A DNA stretch of 64,000 bases from Nereocystis luetkeana. Its lineage: Eukaryota > Sar > Phaeophyceae > Laminariales > Laminariaceae. How positions within the stretch are numbered: position 1 is the stretch's first letter; each line of letters starts with the position of its first letter. The stretch is from contig JARUPZ010000019.1 of assembly GCA_031213475.1 (NCBI GenBank), positions 9,516,698 to 9,580,697 of the forward strand, in the 5' to 3' direction. The position numbers and the translations under genes were made by a program. The notes under the pieces were generated by a model. It did no database searches. It had not been told where the DNA came from and saw nothing but the letters and a program-made list of their open reading frames with translations. Positions 12,300 through 22,776 of this stretch are shown here, piece by piece.

Positions 12300-13112
12300 G
12301 GGCCGGTCCTAGCGGAGGCATAAACACGAAAAACAAAACGGAATAAAACGAACAGACTTTCGTTTTTCGCAAAAAACAGCACATTGAGTCCTAACGAGAA
12401 AAAAAACGAAAAAAAACGAACCAAAAAGAAGAAGCCGAGTCGATTATTTACGCGATACAATTTTTCAGAGTGACTCAATAACCGTCACAGCACGTGATTA
12501 CCGGCGATAGCGATCGACAGCGACGGTGGATAGACACAACTCGCACGCGTGAGGCACCCTCCACAGCAGGCAGTTCTCGCGGTCCAACCCGCTCCCTCCG
12601 GAGCGCTCTAGAATTTGTGTATCGACCATCGCTGTTTGATGGCAAGCGTTTGAATTTTGAGTGGGACTCATGTCGAAAAATTTACCGCCACAGCCACTTC
12701 CTGACCCCCCGGTTTCTTGCGAGGGCAGCCCATGGTGATTCCCTACCCCATATGTTTTCGCGCCGTCAGCAGGCAAGCCGCGCGTGGCAGCCACATGCAT
12801 TTTTACCTTGGCCATCGTGGGCTTGCCAACCGGTCGTAGAAAAGTTATCGGAACTTCATCCCAACGCTTCGAGCTCCTCCTATGTTCCTCTTCGACCCTG
12901 GGTATCCCATATTTTCTACCAGGTATTATTTGGCACCCATTTCGTTTTTTAAGTGCCACGAGGACTTGAACAAAAAAAACGAAACGTGAAAAAGGAGGTA
13001 TCGGGATCTCCACTTCTAACTTTTTTTATTTTACCAAATTAAACTCTCGTGCCCTTCAGTTCTGCTCTTCTTTTTCTTATTTCGTTTATTTTGCCCCCGT
13101 TAGGACCGGCCC
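12300..13112. mobile_element. 813-bp inverted-repeat element with 3-bp target duplication
   Basis: The left end GGGCCGGTCCTAGCGGAGGC and the inverted right end GGGCCGGTCCTAACGGGGGC match over about 20 bp and more weakly beyond. TGA flanks both ends (12297-12299 and 13113-13115), consistent with a 3-bp duplication. A 171-codon minus-strand frame (12498-13013) lies inside but matches nothing I recognise. A 3-bp duplication is typical of PIF/Harbinger or CACTA-type elements; the class is not settled. Confidence 0.6.
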
Positions 13113-13826
13113 TGACAACACAGAACGATCACACATACATGAGATACTCACCGCAACGTGTCCGAAGGAAGAGGTATCTCGTAAAATATACCACTATGTT
13201 AAAAACATGGAGAGATGGAGAATTGTCTGGCATTGTGATGGCGAAGTTCACTGCATTTTAGACAACACACACAACGCAGAGTTACGTCGCCCTCGGCATT
13301 CTCAAAGAAAACATACTGCAATACACGGAAAACGCCGAGACGTATCTTAAGAAATAGACGATTTCAATCGAAAAACGTATCTTCAGCAGCAGCCAGGGCT
13401 ACACTAAATCCTGCACGTCAGCCCATGCTTAACGTCAGTGGCAACTAAAGACAATCGCCTGTGCGACCACGCCAGCCATATTTAGATTCCTCGTACGACC
13501 AATGGGAACATCCGAGGAGGAAATTCAATTTTCTTCTGCGTTCGTTTCCCGTCCCTGGGCGAGGGTCAGCAGGCACGATACGCCCTTGCTCGCCCAAATA
13601 TGGGTCCAGAGTCGATCTGAGACCATCAACCCTTGCGTTGTGCGCACTCCTGGCAACCTCCGGATTTCTCCATCGGTGTACGACCGTCCTTCCCCCCGCC
13701 CACCCCCCCCCTGGCGATATCCACCCGCAATGCGAGGACGCACGTCTCCGCCCCTGCCCCCACCGTCCCGGCCGCGACCATGGGTGGCGCCAACGAATCC
13801 CGCATTAAGGGGTTGAGAGTAAGCAT

Positions 13827-16230
13827 TCAAGGCGTGGTCACGGCAGTGCTTAAACTCTTGGGCGGTGCTTGCTGCATCATCCCCCTGACGACCCCGCGGC
13901 GATTTGCATGATCGGGAGCCATGCGCATTTCGCAGACACCGAAGCTTTGTAGTTGGCTGGCTATCTTCCTGTTGATGGAAAAGACGAAGATGGTGCAAAG
14001 ATACCGGCGGTAGCCCTCAATATGAGGGACGCAACAAGGAGCAAGGAAAGTGTTGCCGCGACAGCGGTGATTGGTCGAGGCCCGAAAATGTCTTCGAAGC
14101 GTTTCCGCCGATTCAAATGAACAGCCGATCTTCTACATCCGAAAGGTACGCACATTTGACCCAGTTTACATTTCACATTATAGAAGTTATATTACTACGA
14201 TAGTGCCGCTATCTATTTGTTCAAGAAAGCTAGCTAGCCTTAGCACGATTCGTAACCGCGAGCAGGCTGCCAACACACGCACCGAAGTTAACAAGCCTCT
14301 ACATGTTGTTTCAACAGTTATACAAGCATCTACACGCGCCGCTCACCTGTATATCCCTGTCGCCTGGCCGCGTTAGACCCGCGACGTTATCGTCCTGGCC
14401 AGGGGCAAGACCGATCCACTCGTTGCCTGCTCTGGCTCCACCTGCAGCGTCGTCACCTTCAGCATCAGCACTATCTGGCAATTGATTAGAAAATTATGCG
14501 GTCCACGCCAGATGAGCGTATAGGACAGTGAAACCGATGTCTCAATCACACGCAAGGGCTACACAATATCGTTCGCTTGCATCAGAAATGTCAGACTCCA
14601 TAATACGCGAAAAAAAGTAGAATGTTTACACGCTGCCGCCATCCTTACGCCAGAGCCCCAGCAAACGACCAATGACTCACCAGCTCCCGTTGCGGTGTTC
14701 CCGGTAGGAAGGACCTCGTTGTTGAAGTCGCCAGTGACTCCGCACCATCGTCCAGCGGCAGCTCGTAAGATTCCGCCTGCGGATGATATATACGCCCTGC
14801 AACGCTATATCATCGAAAGCGGCAGGTTCAGCAGACTCTGGCCGTGTTTTGTCCTGGTGTACCCCCCCCCCTCTCCCTCAACAAACCCTCCTCCTTCCAG
14901 GGCAGCACGCTCGCCTGCGCGGCTACATCAAACCCCTCGGCATCGTCTGCTGCGCTTTCCTGCAGGTGGGAGGTAGGGCGCCAGTTCGGGGCGCTCCTCC
15001 CTGGCCTGCGGCAGTGGATACCGTATGTCGTTCCGTGCAACGCTTGCTCGTCGCTTGCCCGGCCTTTCATCACACAGGTATTGGCGGCGACCTGGCGTAA
15101 CGGACGAAAGCACCTATTAATAGTAATGTTTCCCTCGTGCTCTTGACCGCTCCCCACAGCCCGACCAGCTGCGTCCGGGCTTCCCTGTGACAGAGAACTT
15201 CACGCGCGGAGAGTAGCTGATGCTGTACAGGCATACCTGTTTCGCGGACAGGGCGTAGTCGAGATATGTTTGGCGGAGAGGGGCGTGGACGAGGGCGGGA
15301 ATGACGAGGGTACTTCTGTGTGTAGCACTAGAGGGGCGCTGAGCGTTACGATTACGTATTGCAGTACCAACATATTCGATGATAGAGCTGTAACCGGCCA
15401 CCGTATTTCCTCGAAGCGTTTCGAATCAGGCGCCAGGTCCTCAGTTTCAGGGAACGCAGAGGCAAGGAGATGGCACACTTCGAGTCGACCATCGCTTTGC
15501 GCAGAACGACCGAGGTGGAGGTATCATATAACCTTAGTCCTGTCGGAAGTCGTTGAGGCAAGCGCTCGAGCGCTCGGAGAACGGAATGGCGCTGTTCGGC
15601 AACTACTCCCCCAGCAGGCATGCCGTCATAGCGGCGTGTTATCGAGATGAGTATATGCTACCAATTTCAACTTAGCGAGCAGGTGCAAGGACGACGTATT
15701 CGCCGCTTCTACGCCGCAGTTGTTGAAACCTGCGCAGCATCCGTTTTGATGGCGGTACTACTGTAGTCAGCGCAGGGGGTCCATCGAGCAGAAAGCGGTC
15801 GCCGTCCAAGTTGGTGCCAAAACAAAAGAGTGCAGGTATTCCTGCCACAAAAAAAATGTGCCCAGATATTAGTTGTAATGGCACTCACTCGTGGTTGGCG
15901 ACGCTCACCTTAGTCTACCCTCGAGAGCAGTCGGTAACGTCTCCTTTGGGAACCCAGAAGGGACCCTCTGCAAATGGAAGATGAAGGGCATACCGTGCTA
16001 GGGGGGTGCATTGATGGCCGCCACTTTGTGCTCCCCGAATCGACCGTCTCCCACCCGCGTCTACACCAAGGACCTCCTTCTTTTCCACCCGCCTGGTCGC
16101 TCTTACGAAGCACATGGACAGCAGCGGCGGCGGCGGGGGGACCGAACACGATAGTCGGCAGGGACTCCATCCCCGGCTTTTGGAGAAGAAGGGCCAGCTG
16201 GATCACGGTGGTCAGCTCGTTCTCCATGTA
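13827..16230 (-). CDS. Unrecognised multi-exon gene (proposed)
   Basis: Proposed exons in transcription order: 16230-16107, 15841-15730, 15494-15237, 15113-14863, 14474-14347, 14132-13827. All join in phase at GT...AG sites and end at a TGA at 13827-13829. The first exon may begin at the ATG at 16227 (MENELTTVIQLALLLQKPG) or be internal. Features seen: an apolar stretch after FEEIRWPVTALSSN, an acidic low-complexity part (ESAADDAEGFDVAAQ, then DSADAEGDDAAGG), and a Cys/Arg-rich C-terminus. I recognise no family and propose no function. Several splice sites are weak: GT-TTCA at 15729, AATAG acceptor at 15114, and two possible donors for the fourth exon. The consistent phasing is suggestive rather than proof. 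Confidence 0.35.
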
Positions 16231-16519
16231 CTAGCTGATCCCCGTTGCCTCCTGAAGTATTGGGCGGTCAGCACAGAAGTCATCTCGGGGTGTGTTCAGC
16301 AAGCGAGACGGACGACGGACGACCGGTAGAGGCGATGTCGAGTTTTGTAGCAAAACGAACCTTCGTCACTCGTTCCGACGAAACAGGCAAGTCTGCTCTT
16401 GACCACCGTCAAAACACTGCTAAGTTGGTACCAGGTATCAATAGTTGTTTTGCTCTGCTCTGGGTCAAGGATGTACCATAAGAAAGAACAGAGTAACACA
16501 ACCCGCAGTAACTGTTCAC

Positions 16520-17189
16520 CTGTGAGTACAACAGAATGGGCGGCTCCAAGCCGTTGCGCGGTAGATCCTGAGCCCGGTCTCGTAGGAGAGCTCGAGCTGC
16601 TTGGGGGGCTATTTCCTGCTGCTACTGCTGCCTGGTCTGCTGCTGCTGCTGTTGTTGCTGCTGCTGATGTGGTGGTTGGTGTTGTTGCTCCTGCTGCTTG
16701 CTGTTGATGGTGCTGGCTGGCACTGGTGCTTCTGTCTAGAGCAGTATCATAGTAGTAGCGCGGCCTTCCCCTTGAAGTCGGCTGCTTTGCGAGTGCTGCT
16801 GCTGGAGGTTGTTGGTACTCCTCCTGGCACTGCTTCTCCTCTTCGGCGTCTGGAGCCTGACACTGAGAGCTCTGACTGCCTGGTCTGCTGCAGCTGCTGC
16901 TGCTGCCAGTGCTACCGTGCTGCTGCTGTGCCGCTACTGCTCTGCCGCTCATGATGTGGGCCATGATGTGTTGTCGCCGCGAGGAAGGTGCCGCTCGTAT
17001 AAAAAAGTTGACAGTCCAGTGATTTCGGGGTGACTTCGGCGGGATCTCGGCCTCTTGGCCAATAGACATCGTCGTAATCAAAATACGTAATCTATCTCGC
17101 TCGGTAAATCCCTCATATAATCGGGCATTGACCAATAATAATGCGGTCTGCCCAACAGACTGAAGCCTGGTTATGGCCATCATCGTCAT
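16520..17189 (-). CDS. Candidate 5' exon with Gln/Ala/Ser-rich low complexity
   Basis: A 297-codon minus-strand frame opens at the ATG at 17189, with a plausible donor (CTCACAG|GTGAACAG) at 16520. The product would be rich in Gln, Ala, Ser and Pro, with QQQ and AAA runs from CAG/GCA triplets. It could be the 5' part of the proposed gene at 13827-16230, but its phase does not match the clearest acceptor before 16230, so the join is unresolved. The length may simply reflect triplet repeats that lack stops. Confidence 0.25.
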
Positions 17190-17217
17190 GATGCACTCCC
17201 TTCTTTGGGACCCAAGT

Positions 17218-18927
17218 TGTTTGTTGTTGTTGTTGTTGTTCTCACATTAACTCTCTGACGAAGGAGTCCGTGGTCACACAAAAGGTGCTGGAGCCCTTTA
17301 ATAGGAAGATCCGAAAAACGAAAAAAAACGAAAATTCGGCTGCCTCAAAATACACGAGACGAAAAAAGCGCACACAAGATAGAACCAATGTGCAAACTGA
17401 ACCAACATGGCCACGAGTATATCCTCTCAGCTATAACAAAGAGTACCCCCGTTCCCACCAATAACCAACTCGTGGCTGCTGACTACAGCGGATGCTGTCT
17501 GAAGTGCTGCCTGCACCGTACGAAACGCACGGTAGTCGTGAAAACGAAAGAAGAACACACCTGCCTGCTATCTGGAGTGCTGTCAGAGTGAAGACTTGCG
17601 GATACGCAGTGAAAAAAAGAGCAATCGAACCTTACTACCACACGAATATCAACGATCGCTATCTCTTCCTGGATTGTCTGACACAAAAAGGTGCAGCACA
17701 GTTAGTTATGATACCACGTCCCCGATAATTGCGTAGGTTATTCCCCATGAAGGGTATACAACTTTAAACTACAAAGACCAGTGACGACGTTAATAACAAG
17801 TACCGGTAGATACTATTCTGCCTCGTGAAAAACAATACCAGGAAAAAACAAACTACGACCGCTTCTCTCGTGATGATGGTGTGCGCGCAGATCATGGGTC
17901 TCCGTGCACCGTCTTCCTGCCACTCTTCATGGCCGCCTCATCGCCTTGGCCCAATCCACCCGCTCCTTTGCGCGTGCACTCGTTGCCATTCCCTTCCAGT
18001 CGATTTCCTTTCTCCGTCACCCTGAAAAACAAAATGCTCCTCGCACTTGCGGTTCTGATCTGAAAAATAAAAATTCTCGCGCAGGGGGAGGTCAATCCGT
18101 CTCTTCCCCGCACGTCGACGCTCAGTCTCCCTCCTCTCTCGTCGTCGAATCCAGCCTCCTACCGGCGCAATAGACTGTGCCGTATAGTGTGGCCTGTGGT
18201 GGCGCCTGCCTCCGCGTACGGACACCCCGATTGAGCATTGCTGCTCTGCCGCAGCTGCCTAAAAAAGACGCGCGAATCGTAGGTCTCCGTGCCTGACGCA
18301 CCACGTACGACCCAACTCTACTCCCGCCTGAGCCTCGCGGCCACAGGCAGCAGCAAGAAGGTATCACTCCTTGAGGGTGAGTCCGGCCTTACACCCGCCA
18401 GAAAGACCTACCCCACTCGCTATAATAAGCCTGATAGGGCATGCCTCGCATCATTCCTTGCCGAGGCAGCGAGTAACTAGCATGGTGCCATCTGGGCAAC
18501 TTTGCGTGTCTGTATGCTCCAGTGCCTGCCTTTCGTATTTTCTTTCCCCCTCGCCCGTGATTATCGCTTTTTTGTCCCTTCTTTTTTTTCATTTTTCTTT
18601 CATTCCCGTTTGTACCTCTTTGTGTCTTTGTTATTAATAGTATGTTCCGTTTTGCCTTTTTTTTGCGTTTTGCTATCTGCGTCTGTTTTTGTTTTGTTTT
18701 GTTTTTTTTTGCTTAGCTTCATCTTCTTTTTTAGGTTTTTGTCTGCTATTATTTATCTCCTTTTTGCTTCCCTGTGGTGTCCGCAGTGGTGGAGTGCGTA
18801 TGTATGCTTGTTTTTTGTTTTTGCCTCTGTTATTACTTGAGGTATTTCTTCCACTCCAGAGTTATTGGAGCCTGTCCTGCGACCACGGACTGCATTGAAT
18901 TGTGAGTTAATGTGAGAACAACAACAA
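17218..18927. mobile_element. 1.7-kb inverted-repeat element (candidate DNA transposon remnant)
   Basis: The left end TTGTTGTTGTTCTCACATTA continues with ACTC and AGTCCGTGGTCACA. It is mirrored at the right end (18845-18926, minus strand) by the same TTGTTGTTCTCACATTAACTC and AGTCCGTGGTCGCA. The interior has a T-rich tract (18540-18840) and no recognisable transposase. A solo end-like piece lies at 11699-11728, and a part of the right end (GGAGCCTGTCCTG) recurs at about 60430. Confidence 0.55.
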
Positions 18928-19483
18928 TGCGTCGTAATCAAGAAAAATCCCCTACCTTTTGTCGCTGTGCCAATTAATTAATGTGCCCGCTCTCAGGCGA
19001 ACTTTAAGAAAATCGCCACTGGAAGTATACAATGTCAACTAGACGTGTTGGAACCCTTTATCTCTGGTTCCATTGCTTTCGAGAGTTGGTGGAGTGCGAG
19101 CTCTATCACCACCAAAACTGGGGGGTGATGTGGATACCATGTCCCCGGAACCAACACGCCTACTCATATAAGTCGAAACCCCTTGCATCTTCGGGAAACT
19201 CGTTCTCGAAGCTCTCTCCTCGGGAACTCGGGAGATTGTCACGTCGAGACCTCGCCACGGAACCTTCTCCTCTACGTTCTACTGACGGATCCTCCGCAGC
19301 GGCTATTCTGCCTGGCGGATTCTCCACAGCGGGGCTTAGGAAAGCCCCGCTGGATCGTCCTTTGACCCGAGCGCCGCGACAGCAACGACACCTGCTCGCC
19401 CCTCCGCTCTCACTTGTCTACGACTTCTCGTCTCTCCCTTGTCATCGGATTGCTGTCTCACTCCGAGTTGTCACACACTCCAG
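18928..19483. other. Intergenic stretch, possible solo LTR
   Basis: No gene is supported. The sequence from about 19047 starts TGTTGGAACCC and has a CATATAAG box, which is LTR-like, and several short inverted repeats (CAGCGGGGCTT...AAGCCCCGCTG). No matching partner repeat or target duplication was found. Confidence 0.25.
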
Positions 19484-19567
19484 CCGTCGTAGTTTACCAG
19501 TTAGAACACTCTGCTCGCGCAGAGAGGAGTGGGTTCACGACCCACCGGCGGTGACGACTACGAATCT
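19484..19567 (+). repeat. tRNA-like sequence
   Basis: It can fold with an acceptor-like helix (TCGTAG with CTACGA), a D-arm-like TTTACCAGTTAGAACA, a hairpin CTCTGC/GCAGAG and a T-arm-like hairpin GTGGG/CCCAC. The T-loop (TTCACGA) breaks the consensus and the anticodon loop is the wrong size. It is more likely a tRNA-derived relic than a working tRNA gene. Confidence 0.35.
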
Positions 19568-19603
19568 TATAACTCGAAATTATTACTCGTACGCAGGTCG
19601 CCC

Positions 19604-19930
19604 CGGTGGTTCAAGTGGCTAACCTCGAATTCTACTTGTGTTTGAGTCCTGGGTTCGAGCCCCAGGTGGGTCGGCCATTTGAATAAAAATAAAAAAGGAT
19701 CCAATAGTTGAGAGCGCCTTGCAGCGTGGGTAGGCACAATTCGATGCGAGTCGACGAGGGAAGAAAAGGCTGAAATCTTCTCGCGATAAAAATTAAGGCA
19801 CGCACCGTAGCGGGAAGGGGGTAGAAGAGCCTGCTATGTGACCCCGGATCTGAATTACGAGTTGGAAGGAGAGAGAGAAGAAGATGTGCGAAGATAATAA
19901 AATGGGATGAGCTTAAAAAAAAAAAAAAGA
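19604..19930 (+). repeat. tRNA-derived SINE, family 1
   Basis: The head has a D-arm GGTT/AACC and an intact T-arm CTGGG-TTCGAGC-CCCAG, i.e. A and B boxes of a Pol III promoter. The body runs from about 19725 to 19910 and ends in an A-rich tail (19917-19928). The body recurs at 39152-39345 with about 90% identity, also ending in an A-rich tail, which shows it is a mobile family. Confidence 0.7.
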
Positions 19931-20030
19931 GCCGGCGTCCCCGGTGGCCGAGGGTAAAACCTCCTACGAGCTAGAAAGTGAAAGTGCTTTTATGATGCAA
20001 AAAAAAAAAGAAAAAAAAGAGTGGAGGCCG
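19931..20030 (+). repeat. SINE family 2, partial 3' end
   Basis: The block GAGGGTAAAACCTCCTACGA followed by an A-rich run matches the 3' ends at 20660-20740 and 37760-37828. It is a 5'-truncated copy in the SINE cluster. Confidence 0.5.
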
Positions 20031-20740
20031 GCGTTCCCGGTGCGGCTTGGCAGGTTGTCCGCGTGCCTGTCAAAATCAATTTCGTGGGTTCAAGTCTCCC
20101 GGAATGCATGCTCGTAGGGACTTTTTCTTGCATAAAAAATGATTAGCGGAAAGCGCGAGAGCGTGCGTTATTTAGCTACGTTCGATGAAAATCGACGAGC
20201 AGTGGGAATGCTGAACCCTATGCGCGACAAAAAGTAAAGGCACGTACAGGGGGGGAGAAGGGACGACACCTACCTGTCTGTGTGACCCACTGTTATAAGG
20301 ATTATACCTTGGGCTGGGTAATCGATCGATTTTTTACCCCTATAGCTCAGTAGGTAACACCTTCACATTTGACGTCGTCCAGTTCACGGGTTCGAACCTC
20401 ACTTCGAACGTTTCTTTTACAGAAACGCTTGCGCGTGCCTATAAAAAAACACATCTCCCTGGTTCCCTAGGTACTGAAACGAAGCGGGTAGGTCAGCATA
20501 ATACGGATGGTATACGGTTCCGACGCCCCAAAGACCCCGCCGTTCAGAGGGGGGGAGAGTGTTATAAGGATTACCTTGGGCTGGGTAATCGATCGAACTT
20601 TTACCCCTATAGCTCAGTAGGTAACACCTTCACACCACGGGTTGTCCAGATTATCGCTGAGGGTAAAACCGCTTACGAGCTAGGCTGGAAAGTAAAACAG
20701 TGAAAAGTGATGATTTAAAAAAAAAAGAAAAAAAAAGAGT
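20031..20740 (+). repeat. SINE family 2 copy, split by a TRIM-1 insertion
   Basis: The head at 20031-20110 is tRNA-like (B box GGGTTCAAGTC). The body contains GCATGCTCGTAGGGACTTTT and GTGGGAATGCTGAACCCTAT, and the 3' part is GAGGGTAAAACCGCTTACGA plus an A-rich tail. It is interrupted at 20291-20634. The copy at 37553-37828 carries the same sequence without the interruption. Confidence 0.65.
20291..20634 (+). mobile_element. TRIM-1 copy 1: 344-bp element with terminal direct repeats
   Basis: Terminal direct repeats at 20291-20367 and 20560-20634 both start TGTTATAAGG and end CACCTTCACA, i.e. TG...CA like LTRs. A purine-rich tract (CAGAGGGGGGGAGAG) directly precedes the right repeat, as a polypurine tract should. 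CCAC flanks both sides (20287-20290, 20635-20638). An A box (TAGCTCAGTAGGT) lies in the repeat and a B box (GGGTTCGAACC) just inside the element, so only the left junction makes a full tRNA-like promoter. No protein is encoded; mobilisation in trans is inferred. Confidence 0.8.
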
Positions 20741-21503
20741 TGGATATACTCGTACGAGTAATTACTCCTCCTGTGAAGGACAGCAGCCGTATTCATACCT
20801 ATTATATTAGAACTACATACTTAGACCACAACCCCTGAGCGTGCTCGGTTGGTACATCCCTGGCCTCTCAGAGCTCCCACTTCCAAACCGCCTCCTTTCA
20901 TTACTTGCCGGACCTTTCCAGCAGTTATTTGTTTTCTCCATTTCTCTTGGCACTCTCGGTCCTTGCTTCCTGTTTTCTTCTTCCGTTCATGTGCGTGTAC
21001 TCCGAGTACGGCACCGCGGGAGAGCTCGGCACCGTCGCGGGTGTCAGTGGGTGCTGGCGAGTAGAAGGGGGGTTGCAAGGAGCGCGGTCGCCGCTTTCGT
21101 GCCTAGGCGTCGCGTGTGCCTCGAGACACGAGGGATGCATGAACGGGCTTTGTCTGGCTTCCGTTTGTGATTTTTGATGGAGTATGTACGAGTTATAAAG
21201 GTCATCCGGGATCGCAAGATAATGTTCAAGCGGTGCTTATTTTTGCGACCACGCTGAAGTTGAAAGAAGGTGTGCAGTTTGAACACCAACGTTATCGAGC
21301 TGGCGAACGGAGGCCACGGTGAGCACCGGACTTCACGCGAGGCGGGCGACGGGGCTGATTGTGGCAGAGAGTGATAAAAAGCTTTACCCGGACCGAATAA
21401 TAGGTGGCGAGGTGGTCGCGAGAGGGGCGGGCGGCGTACGAGGCTGAGAGAGAAGCTCTTCTGTGCGATTTTTTTATTTTCTTCTTTTCGACCGGGTGAC
21501 CGG

Positions 21504-21953
21504 TGTAGGGAGTGCAGACTAAAAATGTTACGTAACAAACGCTACTCGAATTTAAGGCTTCTAAACTCGCTTTCCACCACATTCTCCCTCACTAAACCTG
21601 TGACCTATCTCTCCTTCCTTGCGAGTAAGCCAGGAACCCCGATGAGACTCTGAGTTTCCAATTTTACCTCCGACTTTTCGGTACCGGACTCAGTATGCAA
21701 TGATCGCATTGCTCTCATCGTTCCTTCCTACCAGGTAGGTGTTTTCTAAGTGAGTGAGTTTTACAGGTTCTTGAATATGAGATGCTCCCCTTTTTTTCCT
21801 TTTTTCGGGGGATGAAGGCGAGGATCGAACCACGGACCTCGCTCTTCAGAATCTCAAACCTGCCGACGACGCCATGGTAGGGAATGTAGACTGAAAATGT
21901 TACGTAACAAACGCTACTCGAATTTAAGGCTTCTAAACTCGCTTTCCACCACA
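21504..21953 (-). mobile_element. TRIM-2: 450-bp element with terminal direct repeats, PBS and PPT
   Basis: Direct repeats of about 78 bp lie at 21504-21581 and 21875-21953. Read on the minus strand they start TGTGGTGGAAAG and end CCTAC(C)A. Directly inside the 5' repeat is TGGCGTCGTCGGCAGG, which begins TGG as a primer-binding site should. Directly before the 3' repeat is the purine tract GTGAGGGAGAA. CCGG flanks both sides (21500-21503, 21954-21957), although a longer ACCGGGTG duplication is also possible. It encodes no protein and sits inside R1 copy B. Confidence 0.6.
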
Positions 21954-21964
21954 CCGGGTGTAAG

Positions 21965-22306
21965 TGTTATAAGGTTTACCTTGGGCTGGGTAATCGATCG
22001 ATATTTTACCTCTATAGCTCAGTAGGTAACACCTTCACATTTGACGTCGTCCAGGTCACGGGTTCGAACCTCACTTCTAACGTTTCTTTTACAGAAACGC
22101 TTGCGCGTGCACACCTAAAAAAGCACATCTCCCTGGATCCCCAGGTAATCAAACGAAGCGGGTATAGGTCAGCGTACGGACGTATACGGTTCCGACGCCC
22201 CAAAGACCCCGCCGTTCAGAGGGGGGGAGAGTGTTATAAGGATTACCTTGGGCTGGGTAATCGATCGACCTTTTACCCCTATAGCTCAGTAGGTAACACC
22301 TTCACA
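21965..22306 (+). mobile_element. TRIM-1 copy 2
   Basis: The 342-bp copy has repeats at 21965-22039 and 22232-22306, TG...CA ends, the same GAGGGGGGGAGAG tract before the right repeat, and TAAG duplications at 21961-21964 and 22307-22310. It inserted in R1 copy B next to TRIM-2. Confidence 0.8.
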
Positions 22307-22776
22307 TAAGGTGTTCCAATCAGGCAGAACATTATTATATTGCACGAGAGGGAATGGGGATTTTTTTTTCTTTCCGAATTTTCGGTTTCATTTTCATTGT
22401 TTTTGCTGCTGTGCCGTGCTGCCGTGCTTTCGCTTTCTTCGTACATACGAGTACAGACATAGAGCATATCAAAATAAGAAAATAAGTACAGCAGTAGTAC
22501 CCTACCTGGGGTATGTACGTACGTACGACATCCGCGACGCGAAGTGTATTATGTGGCGTCCGAGCTGACGTCGGAGCTGTTTTTTCCTGACGCATGGCGG
22601 CGGGACTCTTGGCATTATCAAGTCGCCGGTTTCCGGTTTGCAATTAATTACGATCCTTCAAAAAACTAAATTCAATCGTGGACCTCTGTTTGCTTCGCAT
22701 GATTTGATGTACTTTTTTCCTTCCTTAGCGAGCGTAGCGGGCGGCGTAGGCCGCCCGCGGAACGAAGCGCCTTGTA

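Larger units (their letters stand above)
20822..22776 (-). repeat. Dispersed repeat R1, copy B (inverted, interrupted)
   Basis: In minus orientation R1 runs from 22776 (TACAAGGCGCTTCG) to about 22311 and resumes from about 21503 to 20822. The gap holds TRIM-2 and TRIM-1 copy 2. Removing both restores continuity with copy C around CACCTTGCACCGGTCA. The 3' part matches 36870-37535. Confidence 0.7.

Noticed and set aside
13525..13998. 157-codon minus frame near the end of the proposed gene
   Set aside because: It is in another phase than the frame reached by the proposed splice chain and is Gly/Arg biased by local GC-rich sequence.
16601..16954. Poly-Leu/Ala plus-strand frame
   Set aside because: It is the complement of CAG/GCA triplet runs in the minus-strand Q/A-rich frame and has no other support.
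19047..19480. Solo LTR starting TGTTGGAACCC
   Set aside because: No partner repeat, no polypurine tract and no target duplication; kept only as a remark on that stretch.
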